From the NCBI GenBank assembly GCA_030617485.1, contig JAUWVK010000094.1:1-6140 (forward strand): a stretch of DNA of 6,140 nucleotides, written 5' to 3'. The position numbers were made by a program, and so were the translations under genes. This document shows positions 1 to 6,140 of this stretch, piece after piece; the stretch's first letter is position 1, and each line of letters opens with the position of its first letter. This stretch comes from Gammaproteobacteria bacterium (GTDB lineage Bacteria; Pseudomonadota; Gammaproteobacteria; SZUA-152). Below the pieces are notes generated by a model. The model did not search any database, was not told where the DNA came from, and saw only the letters and a list, made by a program, of their open reading frames with translations.

Positions 1-603
1 TCATTTTTTGATAATCGCAAAAAAGATTTGCCTGTTTATGGGCCATCGGGCAGTCACTGGATGCCCGATACGACAGATTTTCTGGAATCACTGTTTGATA
101 TTGAAGGAGCATTTCGCTACCTGGCGGATTTTATGGATGATGGCCGCCGAAACGGTTATCGTTTACAGCCAGTCGTCCTCGATGTTGAAAACAAAAAAAT
201 ACAATCTGCACTTTCCGCAACCGATATCAACACTCGCGCAATATCAGTCCACCATGGCCCATTACCAGCCCTTGCATGGCGCATTGATATAGCAAACAAG
301 TCGATCGTTTTCAGCGGTGATATGAATGGAGATTTTCAGACCTTGCCGAAACTGGCGATGAATGCTGATCTATTGATTGCTCATAATGCTGTACCAAAAG
401 GTGCGCGCGGAGTTGAACGCAACCTTCATATGCCTCCTGTCGTTATAGGGGAAATAGCCGCGCAATCAAAAGTGAAAAAACTAATACTCTCGCACAGAAT
501 GCTTCGCACACTTGGACGTGAGAAAGAAACCCTGTCCGAAATTAATCAACATTTTTCAGCATTTGTAGAATTTGCTAACGACATGGATTGTTATACACCT
601 TAA
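1..603 (+). CDS. MBL-fold metallohydrolase, C-terminal part (5' truncated by window)
   Basis: The reading frame is open from the first base of the window to a TAA stop, giving 200 visible residues. The N-terminal half, which should hold the HxHxDH metal-binding motif, lies outside. The visible part has the order typical of ribonuclease Z-like metallo-beta-lactamase-fold enzymes: a VYGP segment (residues 12-15), a histidine in VHHGP (84/85), the metal-bridging aspartate in a VFSGD strand-turn (Asp107), a histidine in NLHMPP (143), and the last metal ligand in LILSHR (His165). This argues for a two-metal hydrolase, most likely cytoplasmic since no membrane segment is seen. The substrate cannot be told: the family includes tRNase Z, arylsulfatases and other phosphodiesterases. 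A TTG at 28 could be read as a start, but it would cut through the conserved fold and the frame is open before it. The PilZ gene follows on the same strand after about 45 bp, so the two may be co-transcribed. Family call is firm; function is unknown. Confidence 0.85.
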   Translation, partial: SFFDNRKKDLPVYGPSGSHWMPDTTDFLESLFDIEGAFRYLADFMDDGRRNGYRLQPVVLDVENKKIQSALSATDINTRAISVHHGPLPALAWRIDIANKSIVFSGDMNGDFQTLPKLAMNADLLIAHNAVPKGARGVERNLHMPPVVIGEIAAQSKVKKLILSHRMLRTLGREKETLSEINQHFSAFVEFANDMDCYTP

Positions 604-648
604 ACTGACCACTACAGTCACCAACCTATTAGAATCGTGCCAAAAGCC

Positions 649-1029
649 ATGAAAGATGCAGACCAAAACAACCGTCGATTTTCTCGTATCGAATTTGATG
701 CTGAAGTCTGCCTGATCAATGATAAAGGAACCTGGAAAAGCAAACTCATCGATATTTCTCTGAAAGGTCTACTGCTAACGGTACCAAGAATATGGGAAGC
801 AGAAATTGGTGATCATTATCTAACTGAAATATTTGCAGACAACGAAGAAACCGTAATTAGAATGGAAGTTACCATTACACACATCGGTGAAAGGCAGGTC
901 GGATTTCAATGCAAATATATCGACCTTGATAGTGTTTCCCATTTACGCCGTTTAGTGGAACTTAATATTGGCGATCCTGAGATTTTATATCGTGAATTAT
1001 CTGAACTCGGCAATAGTGAAGTTCGGTAA
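649..1029 (+). CDS. Single-domain PilZ protein, MapZ (PA4608)-like cyclic-di-GMP effector
   Basis: Predicted 126-residue cytoplasmic PilZ protein that should bind cyclic di-GMP and act on a partner protein. The N-terminal RxxxR switch is seen as RRFSR (Arg9, Arg10, Arg13), and the second binding motif DxSxxG as DISLKG (Asp35, Ser37, Gly40). The C-terminal half carries IDLDSVSHLRRLVELN followed by GDPEILYRELSEL, an alpha-helical tail. From memory, this tail and the spacing of the motifs match P. aeruginosa PA4608 (MapZ, 125 aa), which controls the chemotaxis methyltransferase CheR1. PA4608 is also next to radA. The ATG at 649 is chosen because it places the arginines exactly as in PA4608. A GTG at 637 in the same frame would add MPKA; neither start has a clear Shine-Dalgarno sequence. 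The position equivalent to the base-stacking Trp77 of PA4608 appears to be His78 here. The gene converges on radA with 34 bp between stop codons and no obvious terminator. The PilZ fold is nearly certain; the MapZ-type partner is inference. Confidence 0.92.
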   Translation: MKDADQNNRRFSRIEFDAEVCLINDKGTWKSKLIDISLKGLLLTVPRIWEAEIGDHYLTEIFADNEETVIRMEVTITHIGERQVGFQCKYIDLDSVSHLRRLVELNIGDPEILYRELSELGNSEVR

Positions 1030-1063
1030 TACCTACTCGTACTGGCATTAGTCTACAGCTGCC

Positions 1064-2431
1064 CTATTCTACTGCAGCCAATGCAGCCTCCAAAGTACGG
1101 ACACCTATAATTTTCATTCCCTTAATACCATTTTTGGGGACATTGGCTTCTGGCACAATGGCTCGTTTAAAGCCATGTTTAACCGCTGAGTTCAGGCGCT
1201 CCTGACCACTGGGTACTGGACGTATTTCACCAGAAAGCCCTACTTCACCAAACACCACTAAATCAGATGCTAATGGCCGATCACGAAAACTGGAAACGAT
1301 GGCTAATAGTTGCGTCAGGTCTGCGCTGGTTTCCATCACCTTGACGCCACCCACAACATTTACAAAAACGTCCTGATCGCCCACCTGTATACCACCATGA
1401 CGGTGCAATACTGCTAACAACATAGATAAACGATTTTGATCGACACCAACTGCCAGCCGACGCGGGTTGCCAAATTGACTATCATCCACCAATGCCTGTA
1501 ATTCGATAAGAATCGGACGCGTTCCTTCCCATACCACCATCACCACACTACCGGCGGCAGGCTCCGTGGCACGTGATAGAAAAATAGCTGATGGATTTTT
1601 AACTTCGCGCAGGCCTTTTTCCGACATCGCAAAGACACCAATCTCATTGACCGCACCAAAACGGTTTTTAACACCCCGTAAGGTTCGGTAGCGATTATCC
1701 GTTGAGCTTTCTAACATCACCGAACAATCAATCATATGCTCCAGGACTTTAGGCCCAGCAAGTGAACCATCTTTAGTAACGTGCCCTACCAGGATCAAAA
1801 TTGTATTAGTTAATTTTGCATAACGTATCAGATACGCAGCACATTCACGCACCTGTGCAACACTTCCCGGAGCTGACTGCACATCTTCCTGTCTAACAAC
1901 CTGAATGGAATCAATTACAATAAGTTTTGGGTGTTGTTGCTCAGCAACGGCGCAGATGGCCTCAACACTGGTTTCACTGAGCATTTGCAGACTATCCATC
2001 GGCAGGCTCAATCGCTGTGCGCGCATCGCTACCTGTTGCAAGGATTCCTCGCCAGTAACATAAAGTGCGGGCTGTGATTTCGCCATACGGCACAATACCT
2101 GTAACAGTAAGGTACTCTTGCCTGCACCTGGATGACCACCAATAAGAATGGCTGAACCTGGTACCATACCCCCACCCAACACCCGATCAAACTCCTCCAC
2201 ACCGGAACTAAGTCTCGGCACATTAGTAAGATCAATATCCCCCAGTGTTTTTACTTCAGACAAACTTCCTGCATAACCCTTGAACTCACTACCACTTTTT
2301 TTAGAGCTTACGCTTCCTGTGCGAAATTCCTTTAGCGTGTGCCATTCGCCACAATCATCACAGCGCCCCTGCCATTTAGGGAAATCTGACCCGCAATCAC
2401 AACAGACATAGGCAACTTTAGCTTTAGCCAC
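1064..2431 (-). CDS. radA: DNA repair protein RadA (Sms), RecA-like/Lon-like ATPase
   Basis: RadA is a hexameric RecA-related ATPase that drives branch migration of recombination intermediates after RecA strand exchange. The encoded 455-residue protein has all family parts: an N-terminal four-cysteine zinc finger (Cys10/Cys11 and Cys13, then Cys24 and Cys27, around the GSDFPKWQG segment), the Walker A motif GGHPGAGKST at about 98-107, the Walker B strand LIVID at 170-174, the RadA-specific KNRFG motif at 255-259, and a C-terminal Lon protease-like domain from about 320, with VFVNVVGG and FGEVGLSGEIRPV. Length matches E. coli RadA (460 aa). The frame extends upstream to an ATG at 2485, but the family start (M/V-AKAK-x-AYVC) falls on the GTG at 2431, preceded by a weak GGTGG Shine-Dalgarno five bases away. 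From that start the gene overlaps the end of alr by 8 bp, which suggests translational coupling and co-transcription with dnaB-alr. It is intact, with no unusual residues seen. Confidence 0.97.
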   Translation of the reverse strand: MAKAKVAYVCCDCGSDFPKWQGRCDDCGEWHTLKEFRTGSVSSKKSGSEFKGYAGSLSEVKTLGDIDLTNVPRLSSGVEEFDRVLGGGMVPGSAILIGGHPGAGKSTLLLQVLCRMAKSQPALYVTGEESLQQVAMRAQRLSLPMDSLQMLSETSVEAICAVAEQQHPKLIVIDSIQVVRQEDVQSAPGSVAQVRECAAYLIRYAKLTNTILILVGHVTKDGSLAGPKVLEHMIDCSVMLESSTDNRYRTLRGVKNRFGAVNEIGVFAMSEKGLREVKNPSAIFLSRATEPAAGSVVMVVWEGTRPILIELQALVDDSQFGNPRRLAVGVDQNRLSMLLAVLHRHGGIQVGDQDVFVNVVGGVKVMETSADLTQLLAIVSSFRDRPLASDLVVFGEVGLSGEIRPVPSGQERLNSAVKHGFKRAIVPEANVPKNGIKGMKIIGVRTLEAALAAVE

Positions 2432-3554
2432 TTTTACCACCAGAATTTTTATCGTTGTTGTCATCAATGTACACACGCGGCACACGTGCGGTCACGCCAC
2501 AAAATAAATCATAAGCAATGGTAGAAGCAGACTCTGCGACTTCTTCAGCCGGTAATCCCTCACCCCACAGAATGACATCACTACCAATTTTTGCTTCTGG
2601 CTGCTCGCGCAGATCAACACAAATCATATCCATAGAAACACGTCCTACCAAAGGCGCTCGCTTACCATTCACTAATACGGGTGTTCCTTCTTTAGCGTGT
2701 CGGGGATAGCCATCACCATAGCCAATACCAACAACACCAATCGACATATCTTGCGGGCAAACCCAGTCGCCACCGTAACCAACAGCATCTCCTTTCCGGC
2801 ATTGTTTAACCGCTATGAGTTCACTGCGCAAGGTCATTACAGGCGACAAACCTCTAATTGCACCAGTTTCTTTTAAAAATGGGGAGACACCGTAAAGCAA
2901 TATTCCAGGACGAGCCAAATCACTGTAACTACCCATCCAGCCAAGGATACCTGCTGAGTTGGCAATGCTGCGCTCAATACTTTCATCAACAGCTATAGTT
3001 TTGAATAACTCTATCTGCTGTTGCGTACTTTTATTGCGCATATCATCTGCATTCGCAAGATGCGTCATCAGTCGCAAAGATTTATTGACCACACCACACG
3101 CCATTAAACGCTGAATAATTTTTGGAACCACATCAGGGTTAAAACCCAGACGATGCATGCCGGTATCGACTTTGATCCAGACAACAATAGGTTTTTGACT
3201 GGATGACTTTTTTGCAGAGGCTTCTTCCAGAGCAACAAGTTGCTGTTCATGATGAACCACAATCTGTAGATCGTATTGCTGGATTTGTTCAAGCTCATCA
3301 GCATGGAAAAAACCTTCAAGCAATAAGATAGGTTGCTTAATCTCTGCAGCTTTTAACTCCAACGCTTCTTCAACACTGGCTACACCAAAACCATCAGATT
3401 CTTTTAATGCCCGTGCAACAGGCACCAAACCGTGGCCATAGCCATTGGCCTTAATAATAGAAAATTGTTGAGAGCGAGGCGCCGCTGTTTTAGCTCGTTG
3501 CAGATTATGTTGCAGGGCGCTTAAATTGATGACGGCATGGGCCGCACGTGTCAT
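2424..3554 (-). CDS. alr: Alanine racemase (PLP-dependent)
   Basis: Interconverts L- and D-alanine in the cytoplasm, supplying D-alanine for peptidoglycan. The 376-residue product shows the PLP-binding lysine in IIKANGYGHG (Lys35), the VWIKVDTGMHRLGF segment with the usually carbamylated lysine (Lys128), the THLANAD strand, the ARPGILLYG motif before residue 222, the second catalytic base Tyr260 in AVGYGGDW, and the GRVSMDMICVDL signature near 304-315. The fold is the usual N-terminal TIM barrel plus C-terminal beta domain. The ATG start gives the expected beginning, a short stretch before VINLSALQHNL, with purine-rich sequence (GGA, AAGG) just upstream. Two small oddities: a Ser/Lys-rich loop at about 113-121, and a hydrophilic Asn/Asp/Gly/Ser tail after RVPRVYID, where family members such as the E. 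coli enzyme end. The gene lies 30 bp downstream of dnaB, a conserved gammaproteobacterial arrangement, and its last 8 bp overlap radA. Whether it is the housekeeping (alr) or catabolic (dadX) type rests on context; dnaB linkage favours alr. Confidence 0.97.
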   Translation of the reverse strand: MTRAAHAVINLSALQHNLQRAKTAAPRSQQFSIIKANGYGHGLVPVARALKESDGFGVASVEEALELKAAEIKQPILLLEGFFHADELEQIQQYDLQIVVHHEQQLVALEEASAKKSSSQKPIVVWIKVDTGMHRLGFNPDVVPKIIQRLMACGVVNKSLRLMTHLANADDMRNKSTQQQIELFKTIAVDESIERSIANSAGILGWMGSYSDLARPGILLYGVSPFLKETGAIRGLSPVMTLRSELIAVKQCRKGDAVGYGGDWVCPQDMSIGVVGIGYGDGYPRHAKEGTPVLVNGKRAPLVGRVSMDMICVDLREQPEAKIGSDVILWGEGLPAEEVAESASTIAYDLFCGVTARVPRVYIDDNNDKNSGGKSG

Positions 3555-3584
3555 GCCTTACGTTCCATATTATTTCGAACCATA

Positions 3585-5000
3585 CTAAGAAGTGCCCTTC
3601 TGCGAATATGAATCATCTTCTGAGTAAAAATCATGGACATAATTTTCAAACCGGGTGTACTGACCAATAAAGGTAAGTCGTGTGGTACCAATTGGACCAT
3701 TACGTTGTTTGGAAATAATGATTTCCGCGATACCTTTATCCGGGCTGTCTTCGTTATAAACTTCATCGCGATAAATAAAGGCGATCACGTCAGCATCCTG
3801 CTCGATGGCTCCTGACTCACGTAAGTCAGACATTACCGGACGTTTGTTGGGACGTTGTTCCAGGCCACGATTCAACTGTGACAGCGCCACTACCGGCACT
3901 TCCAGTTCTTTCGCCAACGCTTTTAAGGAACGAGAAATTTCCGATATTTCATTGGTACGATTTTCTTTAGTGCCATGCACCTGCATCAATTGTAGATAAT
4001 CAATAATAATTAGCCCCAAACCATGTTCACGTTTGATGCGACGAGCACGGGCACGCAACTCATTAGGGGAAAGCGCGGGAGTGTCATCAATAAACATTGG
4101 TGCCTCTGCCAGCAGACTCACCGCCGAGGTTAGTCGAGGCCAATCGTCATCATCCAGTTTACCGGTACGCACCTTATGCTGGTCAATTCGGCCCAGCGAA
4201 GAGAACATACGCATGGCCAGTTGCTCGCCAGGCATTTCCATACTGAATATGACCGTGGGAAGACTGCTTTTGATGGCCGCGTTCTCGGCAATATTCATCG
4301 CGAAACTGGTTTTACCCATGGAAGGACGACCGGCGATAATAATAAGGTCTGATTTCTGCAGGCCCGAGGTTTTTTCATCGAAATCGGTCCAACCGGTGGG
4401 CACACCGGTAATCGGATTATCCTGCTGAAACAGAGTTTCAATACGGTCCACCGCTTTGGTCAGCAGATCCCTGATGGGAACAACGGTTTTCTTACCCTTG
4501 GCCCCCATTTCGGCAATTTTGAAGACTTCGCGCTCCGCACCATCCAGTAATTCTTCGCTGCTCCGTCCCTCTGTCTGGTAAGCGCTATTACTGATCTCAT
4601 TACCCACCGAAATAAGCTGACGCAGCACCGAGCGCTCACGCACGATAGCGGCATAGGCCTTAATATTGGCTGCACTAGGGGTGTTTTTAGCCAGAGTACC
4701 CAGGTAGGCAAGCCCCCCTGCGTCATCGAGTAAATCCTGTTTACTCAACCACTCAGACAAAGTGACGACATCACAGGGATCACCGCTGGATGACATACTG
4801 GCAATAGCACGGAAGATTAACCGGTGGTCGCGACGATAAAAGTCATCTTCGGAGATGAGGTCACCAATTTTATCCCAGGCATTTTTATCGAGCATAAGCC
4901 CGCCAATCACAGATTGCTCTGCCTCAATAGACTGGGGCGCAATCTTCAGATTTTCTGTGGCAACATCGACCGCATTTGGGGGATAAACTAACTCAGGCAT
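3585..5000 (-). CDS. dnaB: Replicative DNA helicase DnaB
   Basis: Hexameric 5'-to-3' helicase that unwinds DNA at the replication fork and contacts DnaG primase and the clamp loader. The product is 471 residues, the same length as E. coli DnaB, so there is no intein. The N-terminal collar domain begins at PQSIEAEQSVIGGLM (22-36) and runs to about 165. A linker holding PIRDLL (175-180) follows, then the RecA-like motor domain from ITGVPTGW. Walker A is GRPSMGKT (224-231, Lys230), the catalytic glutamate lies in SMEM (Glu255), Walker B is IIIDYLQLM (331-339), the sensor region has ALSQLNR (372-378), and the arginine finger is in KQRNGP (Arg433, equivalent to E. coli Arg442). The ATG start precedes a short disordered leader typical of the family. 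It follows a 232 bp intergenic region containing the rplI terminator, so dnaB probably has its own promoter. It is intact and highly conserved. Confidence 0.98.
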   Translation of the reverse strand: MPELVYPPNAVDVATENLKIAPQSIEAEQSVIGGLMLDKNAWDKIGDLISEDDFYRRDHRLIFRAIASMSSSGDPCDVVTLSEWLSKQDLLDDAGGLAYLGTLAKNTPSAANIKAYAAIVRERSVLRQLISVGNEISNSAYQTEGRSSEELLDGAEREVFKIAEMGAKGKKTVVPIRDLLTKAVDRIETLFQQDNPITGVPTGWTDFDEKTSGLQKSDLIIIAGRPSMGKTSFAMNIAENAAIKSSLPTVIFSMEMPGEQLAMRMFSSLGRIDQHKVRTGKLDDDDWPRLTSAVSLLAEAPMFIDDTPALSPNELRARARRIKREHGLGLIIIDYLQLMQVHGTKENRTNEISEISRSLKALAKELEVPVVALSQLNRGLEQRPNKRPVMSDLRESGAIEQDADVIAFIYRDEVYNEDSPDKGIAEIIISKQRNGPIGTTRLTFIGQYTRFENYVHDFYSEDDSYSQKGTS

Positions 5001-5152
5001 CGTCCGTTTATATTAACCGAATTACGGAGCAAATAGAGAGTGAGATAAAAAGAAATTTGAAATTTACAGACCAAAAAGTACAACCTAAAGGCGCCCTGAA
5101 AAATCAGAGTCTAAGACAGTAGGGTTGAGACACAGGTTAAGATAATGATGTT
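5001..5152 (-). promoter_or_regulatory. AT-rich leader and probable promoter region of dnaB
   Basis: This non-coding stretch lies between the rplI terminator and the dnaB start codon. Because that terminator should stop transcription from the ribosomal operon, a promoter for dnaB-alr-radA is expected here. The best sigma70-like pair I can see on the minus strand is TTGTAC (5083-5078) and TCAAAT (5060-5055) with 17 bp between, but it is a weak match (3/6 and 4/6) and other pairs in this AT-rich DNA are nearly as good. A TATAAA also lies a few bases before the start codon. No clear operator, DnaA box or small ORF with conserved features is seen. The location is well supported; the exact promoter is not. 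Confidence 0.35.
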
Positions 5153-5201
5153 AAAGCAAAAACTAAAGACAGCGCCGATAATCACATCACCGGCACTGTC
5201 T
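5153..5201 (-). terminator. Rho-independent terminator after rplI
   Basis: Read on the minus strand, the arm at 5201-5189 (AGACAGTGCCGGT) pairs with the arm at 5179-5167 (ATCGGCGCTGTCT) to form a 13-bp stem. Eleven pairs are Watson-Crick and two are G-U. The loop is 9 bases. A T-rich stretch follows directly (TTAGTTTTTGCTTT, 5166-5153). It starts 31 bp beyond the rplI stop codon and points the right way to end the rplI transcript before dnaB. Confidence 0.8.
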
Positions 5202-5214
5202 GCAACAGGCTCTT

Positions 5215-5240
5215 AAACCCTATTCAGAAATCCTATTCAG
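5215..5240. repeat. 13-bp tandem duplication across the rplI stop codon
   Basis: Two adjacent 13-bp units, AAACCCTATTCAG (5215-5227) and AAATCCTATTCAG (5228-5240), differ at one base. The right unit contains the rplI TAG stop (5235-5233). The left unit supplies a second stop, TGA at 5226-5224, in the rplI frame two codons further on, so the gene ends with two closely spaced in-frame stops. The pattern looks like a small slippage duplication. Confidence 0.75.
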
Positions 5241-5679
5241 CGACAACGCTGAGCTTAACTGTAGCCACCACATCGGTGTGCAGGTCAATGGTAACTCCAA
5301 AGTCACCAATATGACGCAGGGCGCCTTCTGGCAAACGCACTTCAGCTTTAGCCACTTCCGTGCCGGCATCCGTAATCGCCTTGGCAATTTCGATGGTTCC
5401 GATGGAACCGAACAGTTTGCCTTCCTCACCCGCCTGATGCGCAATAGTCAGCTCAAGAGCATCCAGTGCGGTCTTGCGAGCCTCAGCTACAGCAAGCTTC
5501 TCAGCTGCGGCCTTCTCCAGTTCTGCACGGCGTGTTTCAAGCTGAGCCACATTCGCTTCGGTAGCAGTAGTTGCCTTGCCCTGAGGAATGAGGAAATTGC
5601 GTCCGTAACCAGCCTTCACGTTAACCTGGTCGCCCAGCTCACCCAGATTCTGTACTTTCTCTAAAAGAATAATATTCAT
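5233..5679 (-). CDS. rplI: 50S ribosomal protein L9 (bL9)
   Basis: bL9 binds domain V of 23S rRNA near the base of the L1 stalk and helps keep reading frame and 30S fidelity. The 148-residue product has the N-terminal RNA-binding domain with the signature [36 protein letters not shown] (given here in outline: LGxxGDxVxVKxGYGRNFLxPxGxA, residues 12-35). A long charged and Ala-rich connecting helix follows (about 41-75), then the C-terminal domain with GKLFGSIG (88-94), EVRLP and a VVAE end identical to that of E. coli L9 (149 aa). The frame is open upstream to 5706, but the start is placed at the ATG at 5679 because it gives the family N-terminus and has a GAGGT Shine-Dalgarno seven bases upstream. 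It lies 128 bp downstream of the membrane-protein gene, consistent with the rpsF-rpsR-x-rplI order of many gammaproteobacteria, and is followed by an intrinsic terminator. Confidence 0.98.
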   Translation of the reverse strand: MNIILLEKVQNLGELGDQVNVKAGYGRNFLIPQGKATTATEANVAQLETRRAELEKAAAEKLAVAEARKTALDALELTIAHQAGEEGKLFGSIGTIEIAKAITDAGTEVAKAEVRLPEGALRHIGDFGVTIDLHTDVVATVKLSVVAE

Positions 5680-5686
5680 CACACTT

Positions 5687-5691
5687 ACCTC
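5687..5691 (-). promoter_or_regulatory. Shine-Dalgarno site of rplI (decides the start)
   Basis: On the minus strand GAGGT stands seven bases before the ATG at 5679. It supports this start over the upstream in-frame candidate at 5706, which would add nine residues not found in bL9 proteins. Confidence 0.8.
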
Positions 5692-5733
5692 AGTCTGTAC
5701 ATCCAATTGTTCAATTCTAATTTTTTATAAAAA

Positions 5734-5758
5734 CGTATGTTACTGCGTACTGTTACTG
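5734..5758. repeat. Imperfect direct repeat upstream of rplI
   Basis: CGTATGTTACTG (5734-5745) is followed at once by CGTACTGTTACTG (5746-5758); the second copy has one extra base and otherwise matches. It lies in the 128-bp gap before rplI, about 55 bp upstream of its start codon. Either a small duplication or, less likely, a tandem protein-binding site; no known operator is recognised. Confidence 0.45.
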
Positions 5759-5807
5759 TCTTAGTTAAACCATTTTCTTCAAAAACTTATTCCCAGAGCT
5801 CTGGATT

Positions 5808-6140
5808 CTATGTACCCAACGTACCCACTCGCTGACGAAAATCCAGCCAGGTATCGGCCAGGCCCAGCAACGCCACTACTGCCATCAATTGTGGCAAAAT
5901 GAAAAATGTCACCATATACACCCCAATCAACCAGGCAACATGCATTTTTCTAATCGCTATTACCGCGTGAATCATGGCCAGCCCCTGAATAACATACAAA
6001 CTCAGAACCACCATCATAATCTCAGTCGCCACATTTGAGATGCCACCCATTGGCAACATCGCAAGCACAATCACTACCAACGATACTACGGCAGCTTTGA
6101 TGCCAAATCGTAGCTCATGAAATTCACTACGAAATCCACC
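5808..6140 (-). CDS. Multi-pass membrane protein, DUF2232/YybS-like, C-terminal part (truncated by window)
   Basis: The minus-strand frame is open to the window edge, giving the last 110 residues of a longer protein. After a short polar stretch (GGFRSEFHELRFG) come hydrophobic segments at about residues 14-31, 38-63 and 68-94, then a polar end with the LGLADTWLDFRQR motif. This is the look of the C-terminal membrane region of the poorly characterised DUF2232/YybS-like family. In Pseudomonas and relatives a gene of this sort sits between rpsR and rplI, the position expected here. The protein should lie in the inner membrane; its role is not known. A TTG at 6080 could be read as a start, but coding sequence in the same frame continues upstream without a stop, so I treat the gene as truncated. 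The membrane-protein call is firm; the family name rests on context plus the C-terminal motif. Confidence 0.75.
   Translation of the reverse strand, partial: GGFRSEFHELRFGIKAAVVSLVVIVLAMLPMGGISNVATEIMMVVLSLYVIQGLAMIHAVIAIRKMHVAWLIGVYMVTFFILPQLMAVVALLGLADTWLDFRQRVGTLGT

Noticed and set aside
1030..1080. Possible bidirectional terminator between the PilZ gene and radA (GCTGC/GCAGC near 1059-1079)
   Set aside because: The stem is only five pairs with a long loop, runs into the radA coding end, and has no T-run on either strand.
2432..2485. Upstream extension of radA to an ATG at 2485
   Set aside because: It would add 18 residues with no counterpart in RadA and lengthen the overlap with alr; the GTG at 2431 gives the conserved AKAK-AYVC start.
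4033..4428. 131-codon plus-strand open frame inside dnaB
   Set aside because: It lies opposite a certain dnaB gene, its product is rich in Ser/Arg with no recognisable domain, and it has no ribosome binding site; a shadow frame.
5278..5664. 128-codon plus-strand open frame inside rplI
   Set aside because: Antisense to almost the whole of rplI, with no family features; explained by the codon use of the ribosomal gene.
5680..5706. Upstream extension of rplI by nine codons
   Set aside because: bL9 starts with M-x-(I/V)-ILL, and the ATG at 5679 has a good Shine-Dalgarno site.
5111..5764. 11-base inverted repeat flanking rplI (CTAAGACAGTA at 5111-5121 and its complement at 5754-5764)
   Set aside because: Several 11-base inverted matches are expected by chance in 6 kb, the arms do not extend, and there is no transposase; not taken as a mobile-element boundary.
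5785..5806. Palindrome CCAGAGCTCTGG as a terminator for the membrane-protein gene
   Set aside because: The stem can form only about four pairs with a usable loop, and the T-run begins some eight bases later; too weak to call.
1..6140. Search for CRISPR arrays, tRNA/rRNA genes, insertion sequences, toxin-antitoxin or defence genes
   Set aside because: No spaced repeats, cloverleaf-like sequences, transposase motifs or small paired genes are seen; almost all of the window is explained by conserved core genes.

Overview
The window carries conserved chromosomal housekeeping genes of a gammaproteobacterium. Moderate GC, an alr–radA junction with a GTG start, and a radA neighbour that closely resembles the Pseudomonas aeruginosa PilZ protein PA4608 (MapZ) suggest a Pseudomonadales/Cellvibrionales-type, possibly marine, lineage. 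That placement is inference; no rRNA or other strong taxonomic marker is present.

Layout. On the plus strand at the left edge lie the C-terminal 200 codons of an MBL-fold metallohydrolase (cut by the window start) and then a small single-domain PilZ protein. These converge on a long minus-strand block read from right to left: the C-terminal end of a multi-pass membrane protein resembling the DUF2232/YybS-like family (cut by the window end), rplI (ribosomal protein L9), dnaB (replicative helicase), alr (alanine racemase) and radA (recombination and branch-migration ATPase). A good intrinsic terminator follows rplI, and 232 bp of AT-rich non-coding DNA separates rplI from dnaB. dnaB-alr-radA therefore looks like its own transcription unit: alr follows dnaB by 30 bp, and radA overlaps the end of alr by 8 bp.

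How the genes work together. The membrane gene and rplI form the tail of what is probably the rpsF-rpsR ribosomal operon (rpsF and rpsR are not in the window). dnaB and radA serve replication and recombination, with alr supplying D-alanine for peptidoglycan between them. The PilZ protein is a probable cyclic-di-GMP effector unrelated in function to radA, although the two genes also sit together in Pseudomonas.

I found no mobile element, CRISPR array, tRNA, rRNA or defence system, and nothing that supports a novel multi-gene system. The points worth a second look are small: a MapZ-like protein with a probable change at its base-stacking position, a tandem duplication over the rplI stop codon, and the alr tail that doubles as the radA translation start region.
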